This document shows, in pieces, positions 1-10,812 of a stretch of 64,000 bases of DNA. Within the stretch, counting starts at the first letter, position 1, and each line of letters begins with the position of its first letter. The translations under genes were made by a program, and so were the position numbers. Source of the DNA: Mesostigma viride. Lineage: Eukaryota > Streptophyta > Mesostigmatophyceae > Mesostigmatales > Mesostigmataceae. The notes under the pieces are model-generated. The model was not told the origin of the DNA, made no database searches, and saw nothing but the letters and a program-made list of their open reading frames with translations. The DNA lies in contig RPFO01000219.1 in the NCBI GenBank assembly GCA_009746045.1, positions 789,501 through 853,500 of the forward strand. Reading direction: 5' to 3'.

Positions 1-6
1 TCCTTG

Positions 7-174
7 CTAAAGTTGCCAGGCCTGCCGAACTAATTGTAATCGCACAGCTTGCACGCCTGGCCACCTCTGGCCGACTAGGTACACATCTTCCCCACTCACT
101 GTCTTTTCCACCTCGTCAATCAGGGCGAGGTATTGATACTCCTCTCCCCTTTTGACGACTGGAACTCTAGGCAT
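7..174 (-). CDS. Small unassigned ORF (55 aa) at window start
   Basis: An ATG at 174 on the minus strand opens a 55-codon frame ending in TAG at 7-9. The peptide begins MPRVPVVKRGEEYQYLALID and has a balanced, coding-like composition. I recognise no domain. It could be the first exon of something continuing left of the window, a piece of a transposon protein, or chance. It faces away from the gag-like remnant that starts at about 1.7 kb. Confidence 0.25.
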   Translation of the reverse strand: MPRVPVVKRGEEYQYLALIDEVEKTVSGEDVYLVGQRWPGVQAVRLQLVRQAWQL

Positions 175-853
175 GGTCGCCTCTTTTAGGATTGCCTAGC
201 GCACAATACATGAACCGGCGCACCCGGCACCCTCTATTTTAGCGTCTTCACTCTTCTGCGTCTTTCTGGAAGTGCACCCGTCCCTAAACCTTATGATTCT
301 GCCATGCATATGCTGTCTGTCCCCTTACAGCTTTTCTCCCGCGCAATAAAAAATCCTGTCAAAAAATGTAGAAAGGCACACCGTCACGCGTGTACTAGCA
401 AGTAGCTATGTACTCGCTGCAATTTCAGCAATTTCAGTACCACTGACAGGTCTGGGCCTCTCCCCACCGCGTGACACGTCCACGACCTCCAAAATCGGCT
501 AAGTCCAAAGTGAAAAACAGTGAAAATCGTACGGCGTACGCGGTCGAAAGCGTCAGTACCGTGGAATACGGCGTATTTTCATACCCGAGGTGCCGTACGA
601 ACAAACATGCACGGCCGCTGGGTCGCGCGGAGCGGGTATCCAGGCGGCCCCGTGCATTTGGCTTTTTCGGCTGACCGGGCCTCCTTGATCAGGCCTGCGC
701 TGCTGGGTGTGCCCTGGCATGCTGTGGACCATCTGGGCCAGCACCTGGTGATCCACGAGTTTGACGATGCGGGGCATTGTCTCCTGGGTTGCGGATCCCG
801 GTGCCCAGCCTTGGAACAGGTAGGTCTACGCAGTCCTGCAATGTCCACGAACT

Positions 854-1441
854 GTGGGTGGTCCCACGCGGAATGGGGTAGATTTTTGCAAGAAAAAAAC
901 GCTAGTTTCAATCGTCCGAAAACCGGACATTGCGCCGAAATTCTTGCCGAAAAATTTGCAGCCGAGCGAATTTTCCGCCGGCCGGACAGGGTCTCTCTGC
1001 AGCTAGACCCTTCGCAAATCGTGCGAAATCGCGCAAAATTTGCTGAAATTTACCAAAACCAGGCCAAAAAAGTGTAAAATCATGCGAAATCTTGAAAATT
1101 TTGCTGAAATTGACCAAAAACCGACCAAAAAAGTGCGAATTCATGCAAAAAAGTTCGATTGTAAAAAAATTACGACATGTAAAAAATGCGTGAATTCATG
1201 CGAAAATTTTCAAAGGGTCTCTCTGCAGCTAGACCCTTCGTGTAAAATTATGCGAAATCCTGTGAAATCGTGTGAAATTGTGTGAAGTTGTGCGAAAATC
1301 GTGCGAAAATCACGCGAAATTGTGCAAAATTTTGCGGGCGTTCTCAAATCGCCAGAAAAAATTTCGAAACAAAAAGTCGAAAACAGCGTTTTTTTCTTGC
1401 AAAATGCGCGAAAAACTACCCCATTCGGCGTGGGACCACCC
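854..1441. mobile_element. Foldback/MITE-like element bounded by ~50-bp inverted repeats
   Basis: The sequence from 854 (GGGTGGTCCCACGCGGAATG and onward through GCAAGAAAAAAACGCT) recurs as its reverse complement at about 1384-1441, with one short internal insertion. The interior is AT-rich and full of GAAAATC/GCGAAAT iterations. It contains two direct copies of GGGTCTCTCTGCAGCTAGAC, at 987 and 1214. No convincing coding frame is present. The layout fits a non-autonomous foldback or MITE-type element. I could not find an unambiguous target-site duplication, so the limits are approximate. Confidence 0.5.
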
Positions 1442-1701
1442 GAGTCTTCTCCTACCTCTCCTCGACGCCGGACCGGGTCGCGCCTGCCTCAGGGAGATTT
1501 TCCTTTGGCTTCCTGCTGTTGGGGAGGCCAAGATCGACGACGAGCCCTGTGATCTCCTCCGGGCTGTCGAGTTCATGGAAATCGCCGACCAGTTGCATGG
1601 CGGGGGTGTTTCCATAGGGCGAGCAATCATCCCAGGACGTAGCGGCAGAATCGCAGTACACCCCTGAATATTCGGCCTCAGCAGCAGCTTCCTCCTCCTC
1701 C

Positions 1702-3479
1702 GTGTCGGCGCCTTCCCCTGTTCCGTCGTCGCCGGCGTCGACCAGACGCGTGTCGGTGGAGCCGTCTCCTACCCCTCCGGGCGTGGGTCCAGAGTCTGCC
1801 AACCTTGCGGCTACTGTGTCCGCAATGCAGGCCCAGATCCAGTCCTTAGCCTCGGCATTCGGGGCGTTCATGGCGTCTCAGTCGCCCGCTGCCGTTGCGC
1901 CTACCGTGGCGCCTGTTGCTGCTGTTTCGCCTACCCCTACCGTTACCTCAGCGACTGTGGTCGCTTAATTCGCCTGCGCCCCAGTGCGAGCCCTCGGTCG
2001 CTGCGGTTTCGCCTGCTGCTGTGGCTCCTGCGCCTCCTGCTGCCTCAGCGCATGTGGTCGCCCTGCCTGCGCCTCCGCGCGAGTTCCCTGCAGCGGCGAT
2101 TTCGCCCGCCGCCGCCACTTCCGGGCCTTTCCAGGCCGCTCCGTCGCAGCCGCTGCGGGGCTTCTTTGGCGACACGAGTGGGCTGCCCAGGCTCTGGGAG
2201 GGGGGTCCCCCTCAGAGGATTCCGGTGCCGGACTGGAGCCTTGACGGCAGCCAGTTCTACGGCAAGGTGCCCCGCCCTACGGGCCCTATTTTCAACATGT
2301 GGCCTGAGGGTGCGCCTCCGGCGGAGGCCACGCCGTCACCCGCAGTTGCAGGTCCGTCACGGCCTCCTGTGGTGCCGGCCCCCTCTGCGCCTGCACAGGA
2401 TCCTACCCCTGTTCTGGTTCCTGCCCCTTCGGGCACTCGCTCGCTGGCCACTGTTGTTAGGGCCAGCGGGGTTGATCAGCGCGCCCTTCGCGCTGCCGAC
2501 TCCCTCCGGGGGTTGTCCCTGGGTGACCGGGAACGTGCCCCTTCAGTGGTACACCAGACACCGGAGTCGCGAGATTCAGCCGTCCCCGGATATGGTATGT
2601 CATCAGCGATTGCGTGCCGTCAGTGTGACCTCCCGCGCGTCGCCCAGGAGAGCTCTGTCCATTTCACCCATATGTCCTATGGGTTCTCACAGACGTGTAG
2701 GGCGCCTCGCGATCGTAACCTACCCATTGACACTGATCGGCCTCCTTTTGACATGGTTATTGTAGCTGATCCCGTGTACCATGGAGATATTCTCGTGCGT
2801 CGCGTCCTCTACCGCTGGGCGAGGCGTCATAACGACTTGGACACCTACGGTGGCTACCAGTGGGCTTACCCTCCGCCTCTGGGCATCATGGCTTCGGATG
2901 CCCTCAGCCCCTCACGGTCGAGTTCCCTGCCGCGCCCGGTGCTGCGTATGCTGCGGTGCATCTGCAGCGTACCCTAGAGTGGGATGCCCGCCGTCCAGTG
3001 CCTCTCCCTGGACAGGGCTTGGACTCCCGCGGCGGCCCACCCTCCTCCGAGGGCCAGTGAGTACTTGGAGACTTTCGGGTTGCGTCAGTGTGCACGCCGG
3101 TGGCGGGCTCGCGAGATCCGGCACATCCGTTTGTGGCCGGCCAACGTTGAGCCGCTGTTGGACCTGTTCTTTCCTTCGGGTCTGCGTAACCGGATCCGGT
3201 ATCAGCGCGTGCTCCTTCGGGCCCTCTGCTTGATTGCTGTTAATTGAGCCTTTCCTTCGGCTTTTTGCCTGTGTTTTTCTGGACTGGGCTAGGGGCCAGG
3301 TGGTCCTAATCCAGCACCGGTACTACTGGGCCTTCCTGGGCCTCTTCCCTGACGGCGTTTGGGCCGATGTGTTCCTCACGGTAGACAGGCATGACAACGC
3401 TGATGATGTGGCTCACTACCATGCATATCTGGATGTCCTGATGGCCTCGCGTGGTACTTACCAGACTGATGGCAACTAG
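1702..3479 (+). pseudogene. Decayed gag-like ORF of a retroelement
   Basis: Overlapping plus-strand frames join into one degraded protein. Frame 1 runs from ATG 1702 (MSAPSPVPSSPAST...), with the coiled segment VSAMQAQIQSLASAFGAFMA. It shifts near 1968 into a Pro/Ala-rich frame running to 2977, then shifts again near 2880 and 3060. The latter parts contain LWPANVEPLLDLFFPSGLRN (about 3130) and HYHAYLDVLMASRGTYQ (about 3415), which look like folded-protein sequence. No reverse transcriptase, protease, integrase or zinc knuckle is visible. A Pro-rich N-terminus followed by a compact domain, and then a long non-coding stretch ending in a microsatellite tail, suggests the first ORF of a non-LTR-type or other retroelement. 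The family is not identified. Confidence 0.45.
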
Positions 3480-4780
3480 ATACACGAGGGCCTTAGGCCC
3501 GACCTGAGGGTGTTGTCCCTCCGGTATATAGAGTCGCCCTCATGGTCTGGCCAGTTGGTTGGTCGTTCTTGGTCCTTGGTGTTGACATTCAATGTTTACT
3601 CTGTGTGTCCTGCCCAGTGCCGTCCCTCCCGGCAAGGCCTCCGTGCCAGGCAGTTAGGGGAACCTCACACCAGGCTTGGTGCTGGCTAACCCTACACCAC
3701 TTGGGGTGGAACCGAGTTAACATGTTTGTGCCTTGTACCTTGGGTGGCCTGTAGATTGTGCTGGACTTGTGTTGGGTGCGTTATTAGGTTATTCCTACTA
3801 CTCCTTTGGTTTCCTCCCTGTGCGTAGGGAGAGGGCTCCCTACCTTTGTGGGGGGGCAGGTGTTACGTCGCGTAACAATCTGTCACAGTTACGGACGTAA
3901 ATTAGGTCCTTTGCCTCAGTCGTTCCTAGGTTTACGTGTAGCTTGTACCAGTGGACACTGTTGTTCCGGTACCGTGGTGCATTGGATGCATTTGGCGTCC
4001 GGCGCCGCGTACTTTAGTAGTGGTCCTTATCCTTCGGGTAGAATGTAGTGGACCAGCGTGCATCTGTGCATTTGTAGGCGAGGGCCATGTCGGCCCGAGC
4101 ATGCTGGACCGTTGGTGATCATTTATGCACGTTCTACCCCTCGTGTTGGCACGAAGTTCGGCGTGTGTTAATGAATTGACACATATAGCTAGGGTCATGG
4201 CAGTGTAGTACATAGTGTTTCCTTCCTCTATTCCTGGAATAAACGGGGTTCGGTTAAATGGCTTATGGCGTATTATAGTCGTACTTACGTAAATGCACTG
4301 AGATCCGGTTCGTCAAGTTCGTCTTTCGCGCAGGGATTAACTAGAGGTGGCCTCACTAATTTAGGTAGCATTAGACCGATTAGAGGTAGAGGGCTGAGTC
4401 GTAACACCGGCCCACCCGGCACCCACAGCGGAAAAATTTATATATTTTCACTACAATAAGCCAATGGAGTGCTTGCACCCTCCTGAGGGGTATGCTCCTG
4501 TTTTCTCCCCACGGGCCCCGCGGCCCCTTGCTAGCCAGGGTAGAAGTCTGCATGTGGAGGTTATTGGCCCTGAGGATAGCCGCTACACTACCGCCTCGTC
4601 TGCCATTATGTACAGTAGAGGACAGCTTGGACGGATGAGGATTATTACATCCCCATCTAGTGCTTAATGGTTGGGGAATGATGCAGACGATATTTGTTTA
4701 AACTTTTGTGTAATTATTTTTTCTAATGAGATTAGCATAGTACTCCGTGCATGGCATGCCTTTGCGCATGACACGCAGTA
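3480..4780 (+). mobile_element. Non-coding 3' region and 3' end of the same element
   Basis: No credible ORF is present. The last ~120 bp (about 4660-4785, from TGCTTAATGGTTGGGGAATG to CGCATGACACGCAGTACTTA) recur in reverse complement at 51660-51790 and again at 51795-51930, each time abutting a short TAAG/CTTA run. That marks this stretch as the 3' terminus of a dispersed element that ends in a CTTA microsatellite. I infer, but cannot prove, that the gag-like frames upstream belong to it. Confidence 0.5.
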
Positions 4781-5568
<788 letters not shown>

Positions 5569-6250
5569 GCTTGCTCATATAGTTGTCCCACTTAATATAA
5601 TTAATAGCCTTGCCTCACTGTACATGTATCACAATATCTTAGGCCCTTTCCACATTCGTCAGTTCCGGGGAGTTAGGGTCCTGATTCAGTCGGTTCCGGA
5701 ACTAGAGGTTTCCACATTTGACCGTCCAATTAGAAATTTAATTGGATACGACTGCTAATTCGACGGAACTGGGGTGGAACTCCTGGAACTCGAAAAAAGC
5801 AGTTCCGGCCAGTTCCAGTCAGAATTAGGGTCAAGAAAGGTAGGTCGAGTTGTTGAAACCGGCGGGGAAAGCGCCAGGACGGTACGGATCGGATCTGGTT
5901 GTGGAAAGTAGGTCCCGATCAATTCACCGCTAATTATTATTATTCGCCGCGCCGAATTAGACCTCGAGCCTGGAACTGCGGTCCGGACCAATCCGAGTCC
6001 TCCTAATTCGCGCGTATTCGTCACCATATGTGGAAAGGCTCTTAGTTTAACACGTATGGCTATTTAAAATAGCGCCTTCTTAATGATTGAGAATGAATGC
6101 GAAAGACCTTTGACTTCCTATGCGTCACAGCGCACGATGGAATACTTGTCACACAATACTACGAATAAGTAAGCTCAAACCCGGAAAACCGGTTTCGTAT
6201 ATTACAATGTTACCACACAGATTAACCAATGCGGGAAGACTTACACCCAG
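5569..6250. other. No recognisable gene
   Basis: This stretch has several AGTTCCGG/GGAACTGG iterations between 5650 and 5830 and short AT-rich patches. Short ORFs occur on both strands, but none has a recognisable motif. Confidence 0.5.
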
Positions 6251-6251
6251 T

Positions 6252-6672
6252 AGAGTTGTGCTCCCGAGTGGCATCTATCCGCTGGCCGGTAGTCGCCGGC
6301 CTGGCGCCTAGTCAGGTGCATGGCATCAAAGATTGGTGTCTAGATGCTAGTCGGTGCCTAAGCAAGGTACGGAAGCCAGTGCATGCGCGCCGGGACGGTC
6401 AGAGAACCGTCGCCCTCGGTAGCACAGATCCGCTGAGTGCCGGTAGTCTCGGGTTAGAGGCTCGAGCATGCACTATCGGGTAGCCTACCGGTAGTCTCGG
6501 GTTAGAGGCTCGAGCATGCCTTATCGGTTAGCGCCGCGCCGCTGAGCTCCTTGCGGCCTGGCCAGCTGCAAGGGTTCAATAGCAATCAGTGGCGGCTGCG
6601 GGCTCAGTCTCCCACAATCGGTTCCCCAAACAACAAAAATCCCGTCTCCATCGCCGGCGTGCTAGCCAGCGA
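6252..6672. repeat. ~425-bp direct repeat, copy 1
   Basis: Begins near GAGTTGTGCTCCCGAGTGGC and ends near CGTGCTAGCCAGCG. It is almost identical to 7062-7480. It contains an internal tandem duplication of ~45 bp built on TACCGGTAGTCTCGGGTTAG. No coding potential is seen. Confidence 0.85.
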
Positions 6673-7061
6673 TGCTGTCGGGGCCTCAGTACAAGCTGCT
6701 GCGGAAGCTCATGATGACATGAGTTTTTTTTACAGTGTGACCTGTCTTCATTTTGCATGGGAATGGGCGCTTCTTTCATCTGTGAATACATTCCCCTAGA
6801 CCTGACAGGCGGCCAGTGTGCCTACTAATGATGCATGTGGTGCAGTTGCACCCAAGTAGAAAAGGAGGCCAGGAGCAAAGCCCGGGTGTTTTTGGCGTGC
6901 TCAGATCCTAGCGTAGGGCACCCTCCTTGGGGTTTAGGATTTGGGGACGGCCAGTGTGCCGTTACGTGTTTCTCTACTTGAACGTACGTAGGGTCAGTGC
7001 TACCCTATTGCCCCTCACTTTAAATAATTTATGATAATTATTTAAAAAGAAAGTATGGGAG

Positions 7062-7480
7062 TTGTGCTCCCGAGTGGCATCTATCCCCTGGCCGGTAGTC
7101 GCCGACCTGGGCGCCTAGTCAGGTGGGCATCAAAGATTGGTGTCTAGATGCATGCTAGTCGGTGCCTAAGCAAGGTACTGAAGCCAGTGCGCGCCGGGAC
7201 GGTCAGAGAACCGTCGCCCTCGGTAGCCGGCACAGATCCGCTGAGTGCCGGTAGTCTCGGGTTAGAGGCTCGAGCATGCACTATCGGGTAGCCTACCGGT
7301 AGTCTCGGGTTAGAGGCTCGAGCATGCCTTATCGGTTAGCGCCGCGCCGCTGAGCTCCTTGTGGCCTGGCCAGCTGCAAGGGTTCAATAGCAATCAGTGG
7401 CGGCTGCAGGCTCAGTCTCCCACAATCGGTTCCCCAAACAACAAAAATCCCGTCTCCATCGCCGGCGTGCTAGCCAGCGG
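7062..7480. repeat. ~425-bp direct repeat, copy 2
   Basis: Second copy of the 6252-6672 block, separated by ~390 bp and differing by small indels (for example GTAGCCGGCACAG against GTAGCACAG). The flanks diverge abruptly at both ends, so this is either a segmental duplication or two insertions of one non-coding element. Confidence 0.85.
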
Positions 7481-8474
7481 TGAAGGGCATTGAGCATTCA
7501 GCTAGTAGAGTTATGGAATAACACAAAGCCAGAATGCTCAGTCAGGCAGTGCCAAATGGCGTGTGTGTGAACGACGAGACACCTTGGCATTAGGATAGAA
7601 TGGCACATATACTGCTGGCCAGCCGTCAACGATGGCTGGCCAGACTTTGCGTAAGTTAACCCTAACTTACTGATCCTGGTCGGACTAGCCTATCAGTTAC
7701 AACCTGATCTAGTCAGTCCTAACATGACAACTACAGTCCCGGTACTGAGGTACCGGCTCATCACATATACTGAGTATAGCCACGTGTCCATGCCACGACT
7801 GCTCTAGTCCAGCACCGTCCCAGTACCCAATTGGGTGCTGGCGGTGCTGACACGTGTCCACTTAGGCTACAGGCGCGGGAGACTTAGACTAACTAGTAGG
7901 CGAGGGATTCACACTCGAGCCCACAGGAGAATTACACTCCAGGATTAAGCGATGGTAAATAATCTGTAGAGCAACGTGGTAAATTACGATACAAGGTCCA
8001 GATTGCTGGCATAGCTCGCGCATTGCCTATTTTGTCCCTTCGTCCCCGTTGGTGCATCATTGGCTGCGCCTGGCGCTGCCAACCAGGCATGACGTCAGGT
8101 CCGTGGGGACGGGCTTCTCGAACCGTCTAGAACACATTAAAGACCAGTACGGCTAGAGGCCTCTCCTGAAAAATATCCACGTACATGTCCGTACTAGGTA
8201 CCATCATAACGCGTGTGCAGTGCCACTTGGCTGTCCCGTAACTCCCGTCGATCAGGCGCTAGGTCTGCCTACGGCGCAAAGGCCAAGTTCGTCAGCAAAA
8301 CTTCTACTACACTTACTTCCACACGGATTGCCTCGGCTGCCAACTATACTATGGCCTCGGCACTGGCGCCAGATTACGGTCGGCGCCGATCGACCGGGAC
8401 GGATAATTTAATACCACAAATGGCATGTTGCATCCGTGCAACACACCTCCCCCCCCCCAACAAAAGAGGCGGCT
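7481..8474. other. No recognisable gene
   Basis: Mixed-composition sequence up to the hAT target-site duplication. It contains small ORFs only and no motif that I recognise. Confidence 0.5.
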
Positions 8475-8482
8475 ACTCCTGT
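8475..8482. repeat. Target-site duplication, left copy (8 bp)
   Basis: ACTCCTGT immediately precedes the left terminal inverted repeat and is repeated exactly at 10805-10812. Eight base pairs is the target-duplication length of hAT transposons. Confidence 0.85.
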
Positions 8483-8864
8483 CAGTGATGCGTCATACGC
8501 GATACGCGTCGTACGCGGCCCCAGGTGTATAATGTATAATACGCGGTGTATAATGTATTATACGCTGATCGTACGCTAACCGTTGAAAACCCTTTTTTTG
8601 GCATGATTTTGAGGGGGTTTCAACATTCTGAGCAACCAAGCATAGTCTGCTGGTGTTTTTCCATACCTTTTGCCTATACATGACATATATAGCATGACCT
8701 TTGGCATTGCCACCACTACCTAAATACAAGCTTAGTTTCTAACGGTCTAACTTGATAGTTTCTCTTCAAAATCGAGACAACATGCAACTAAGTATCAATA
8801 CCAGTATCAGTGCACAACTCACTGGAAAGGATAATAAATTTGTAGAACTCAAGATATGCATGCA

Positions 8865-9359
8865 CTATACATTGCCCCGAGGTGTCCATGACATTGAAGG
8901 GCGTCGATGGCATTGAAAGGCGCAAATGAATGCCTCGCACAGCTCCTCGTCCAGCTGCTCTTTGCTGAGCCCGTAAGGTGCGGGCAAATTACCGTCGGTG
9001 GATTGGCCCTTTGATGATCCGCTTGGCCCAGCCGCCCCAGCAGCGCGCCCCGAGGTGTTGCTGGCATGAGCGGACACCCAGTTAAAGGCATCGGTTTCTA
9101 CAATGTCTGCAAGCCTGTCTTTAAGTGCCCCCCGCACATCAGCCTGCTTCTTGGCGTCACTAGTCGCCTTCCTCTTCCTGGTATTGCTTTCCTTCTCCGC
9201 CTGCTCGACCAGCAGCCTGTAACGGAGTACTCCATCATCCATGTAGTAGTTATTTGTCTGCTGCCGATTCTTGAGGATGCGCTCTTTGCTAATGTATGTC
9301 CAGACAGTTTCGGATGTGGCCTCTTCTTCATCGGGCCGCACATCATCATCGTGTTCCAT
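8865..9359 (-). CDS. Charged 164-aa ORF inside the hAT element
   Basis: Starts MEHDDDVRPDEEEATSETVW. It is followed by a basic, alanine-rich region (ESNTRKRKATSDAKKQADVR) and a mixed C-terminus. It has no membrane segment and I recognise no domain. The acidic start and the Lys/Arg patch give it the look of a linker or DNA-associated protein. It lies upstream, in the minus-strand sense, of nothing else coding, and the larger ORF at 9658-10500 precedes it. It may be part of the captured cargo or a remnant of the element's own second ORF. Confidence 0.4.
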   Translation of the reverse strand: MEHDDDVRPDEEEATSETVWTYISKERILKNRQQTNNYYMDDGVLRYRLLVEQAEKESNTRKRKATSDAKKQADVRGALKDRLADIVETDAFNWVSAHASNTSGRAAGAAGPSGSSKGQSTDGNLPAPYGLSKEQLDEELCEAFICAFQCHRRPSMSWTPRGNV

Positions 9360-9657
9360 TGACTCACGTGTCAGCCATGCCTGGATGTCGATATGCTACG
9401 ATCTAGGTGCCAGACGACCACGACGTTGCTGGCACACCTTATCACCTTCTTGATCCAGATAAATAGGTGTACGTTTATTCCAAATATACTGTTGCTTATC
9501 ACCTTCTTGATGATGAATCTTCAGCCTTCCCGCCTTCACCTTCCCGCCTTCACAAGTCACAATGAACGCGCTTTTTCCAGGTAAATAGGTGTACGTTTAT
9601 TCCAAATATAGCCAATAGGTAATCCCTGCTAAGCCTAGGGTATCAAGATGTCAGTGG

Positions 9658-10500
9658 CTAAAACGGAGCCTTACTAGACCACGGAAGCCACTGGACTTCT
9701 AATGGGTTGTCATTGGGCATGTGGGTAAAGATCCTGTTGTTGCCCATGAGGTCATGAAAGATCTCAAGTGGGCTGGGCTTATCCTGGTCCGCGCCAGGGT
9801 CCCAGATTTTGTTTTGTTCATTTGCAACCATCCAGTAGCGTCGCATGCCGGAGTTCCATAGGTAAATGAAGCGTGAGAGAACCCCAGCTTTGTCGAAAAC
9901 TGTGCGCCTTTTGAACACCACATCGTTTCGCACCGTCCAGATTGTATATAACATGCATGTGCGGAGCCATATCCACGCTTGTTGTGAAAAGGTGAGCTCA
10001 AGGCCAGGGGTGCCAGTGATGCCAAAGATAATTGAGCGGGTAGACACCGGTATGATAGGCTCAGACGTCCAGGCTGCCCATAAACCAATCAACCAGGTCC
10101 AAACTCCCTGGAGGTTACACCATAAAAATCGGTGTTCCACAGTTTCAGTGGGGTTGGTACATAAACATGTAGCAGGGTGTTGAAATCGCCGGTGGAGGAT
10201 CTCCCCGACCCCGATGGACCGGTGCATCAAGAGGTGTTGTACGTCGGTCGCGCGGCGATCAATCAGCGGGTGGTCAGCGGCGAGGGTGATGTTGCGGACC
10301 CAGGTGTGGCCAGGCCACTCAGTAGCGCCCCAGCGTGTCCGTCCGGGGTGGAATTGATGGTTTTTATGCAAGAGCATTGTGTAGCCCCACTCTGCCGTGT
10401 ACTCGTAAAGGCCTTTTACAGTTCTGCTGTCACCCTGATTGAGCACCCAGCCAAATTCCACTGGATCCAATGACAACATGTCCAGGCGGGTTGATCCCAC
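9658..10500 (-). CDS. 280-aa ORF with reverse-transcriptase zinc-binding (zf-RVT-like) region, inside the hAT element
   Basis: The middle of the protein contains CLCTNPTETVEHRFLWC, matching the Cys-x-Cys...Glu-Thr-x-x-His-x-Phe-x-x-Cys spacing of the zf-RVT domain found at the C-terminus of many plant and algal LINE polyproteins. The segment before it (DVQHLLMHRSIGVGEILHRR) and the Trp-rich stretch after it (GVWTWLIGLWAAW) also fit that region. No reverse-transcriptase palm (YADD) is present. The frame is intact for 280 codons. Because it lies entirely between the hAT ends, it is either captured LINE sequence or a domesticated element protein. The start at 10500 is the first ATG and is not otherwise supported. 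Confidence 0.65.
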   Translation of the reverse strand: MGSTRLDMLSLDPVEFGWVLNQGDSRTVKGLYEYTAEWGYTMLLHKNHQFHPGRTRWGATEWPGHTWVRNITLAADHPLIDRRATDVQHLLMHRSIGVGEILHRRFQHPATCLCTNPTETVEHRFLWCNLQGVWTWLIGLWAAWTSEPIIPVSTRSIIFGITGTPGLELTFSQQAWIWLRTCMLYTIWTVRNDVVFKRRTVFDKAGVLSRFIYLWNSGMRRYWMVANEQNKIWDPGADQDKPSPLEIFHDLMGNNRIFTHMPNDNPLEVQWLPWSSKAPF

Positions 10501-10804
10501 ATGTAGCCAAATAATAGCAGCGTCTGGAAGGTCACAATGAATGCGCTTTTAGCTTTAGTGCACTATACACTAGCTAGCTCATCACGCAATTATTTGTTCC
10601 TACTACAGGTCGGCGCGCCGCAGTCTAGGCAAGCAAATGCACCCACCTCGTAAGCCAAAAATATGCCAAAAATACGCGAAAATACGCAAAAATGCGCAAA
10701 AATACGCGTTGCGTATGAAAGTACCCCATTTTCGTACGCGCCGCTTGCGTATCGCGCATAATACGCTAAATACGGCGTATAATACGGCGTATGACGCATC
10801 ACTG

Positions 10805-10812
10805 ACTCCTGT
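10805..10812. repeat. Target-site duplication, right copy (8 bp)
   Basis: ACTCCTGT directly follows the right terminal repeat and matches 8475-8482 exactly. Confidence 0.85.

Larger units (their letters stand above)
8483..10804. mobile_element. hAT-type DNA transposon (2322 bp), non-autonomous, with captured coding sequence
   Basis: The ends are perfect 18-bp inverted repeats: CAGTGATGCGTCATACGC at 8483-8500 and its reverse complement at 10787-10804. An exact 8-bp duplication ACTCCTGT flanks them. CAGTG-type termini plus an 8-bp duplication are the signature of the hAT superfamily. Both subterminal regions are dense in TACGC/GCGTA motifs, which in hAT elements often serve as transposase binding sites. 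No hAT transposase (BED finger, dimerisation domain) is visible. The interior instead holds two minus-strand ORFs, one with a reverse-transcriptase zinc-binding motif. An internal ~35-bp direct repeat (GGTGTACGTTTATTCCAAAT and flanks) occurs at about 9464 and 9587. The target duplication is still perfect, which suggests recent insertion. Confidence 0.85.

Noticed and set aside
470-620. Second hAT end suggested by TACGGCGTA-rich sequence near 520-600
   Set aside because: Similar motif style to the hAT subterminal regions, but no CAGTGATG terminus or 8-bp duplication was found.
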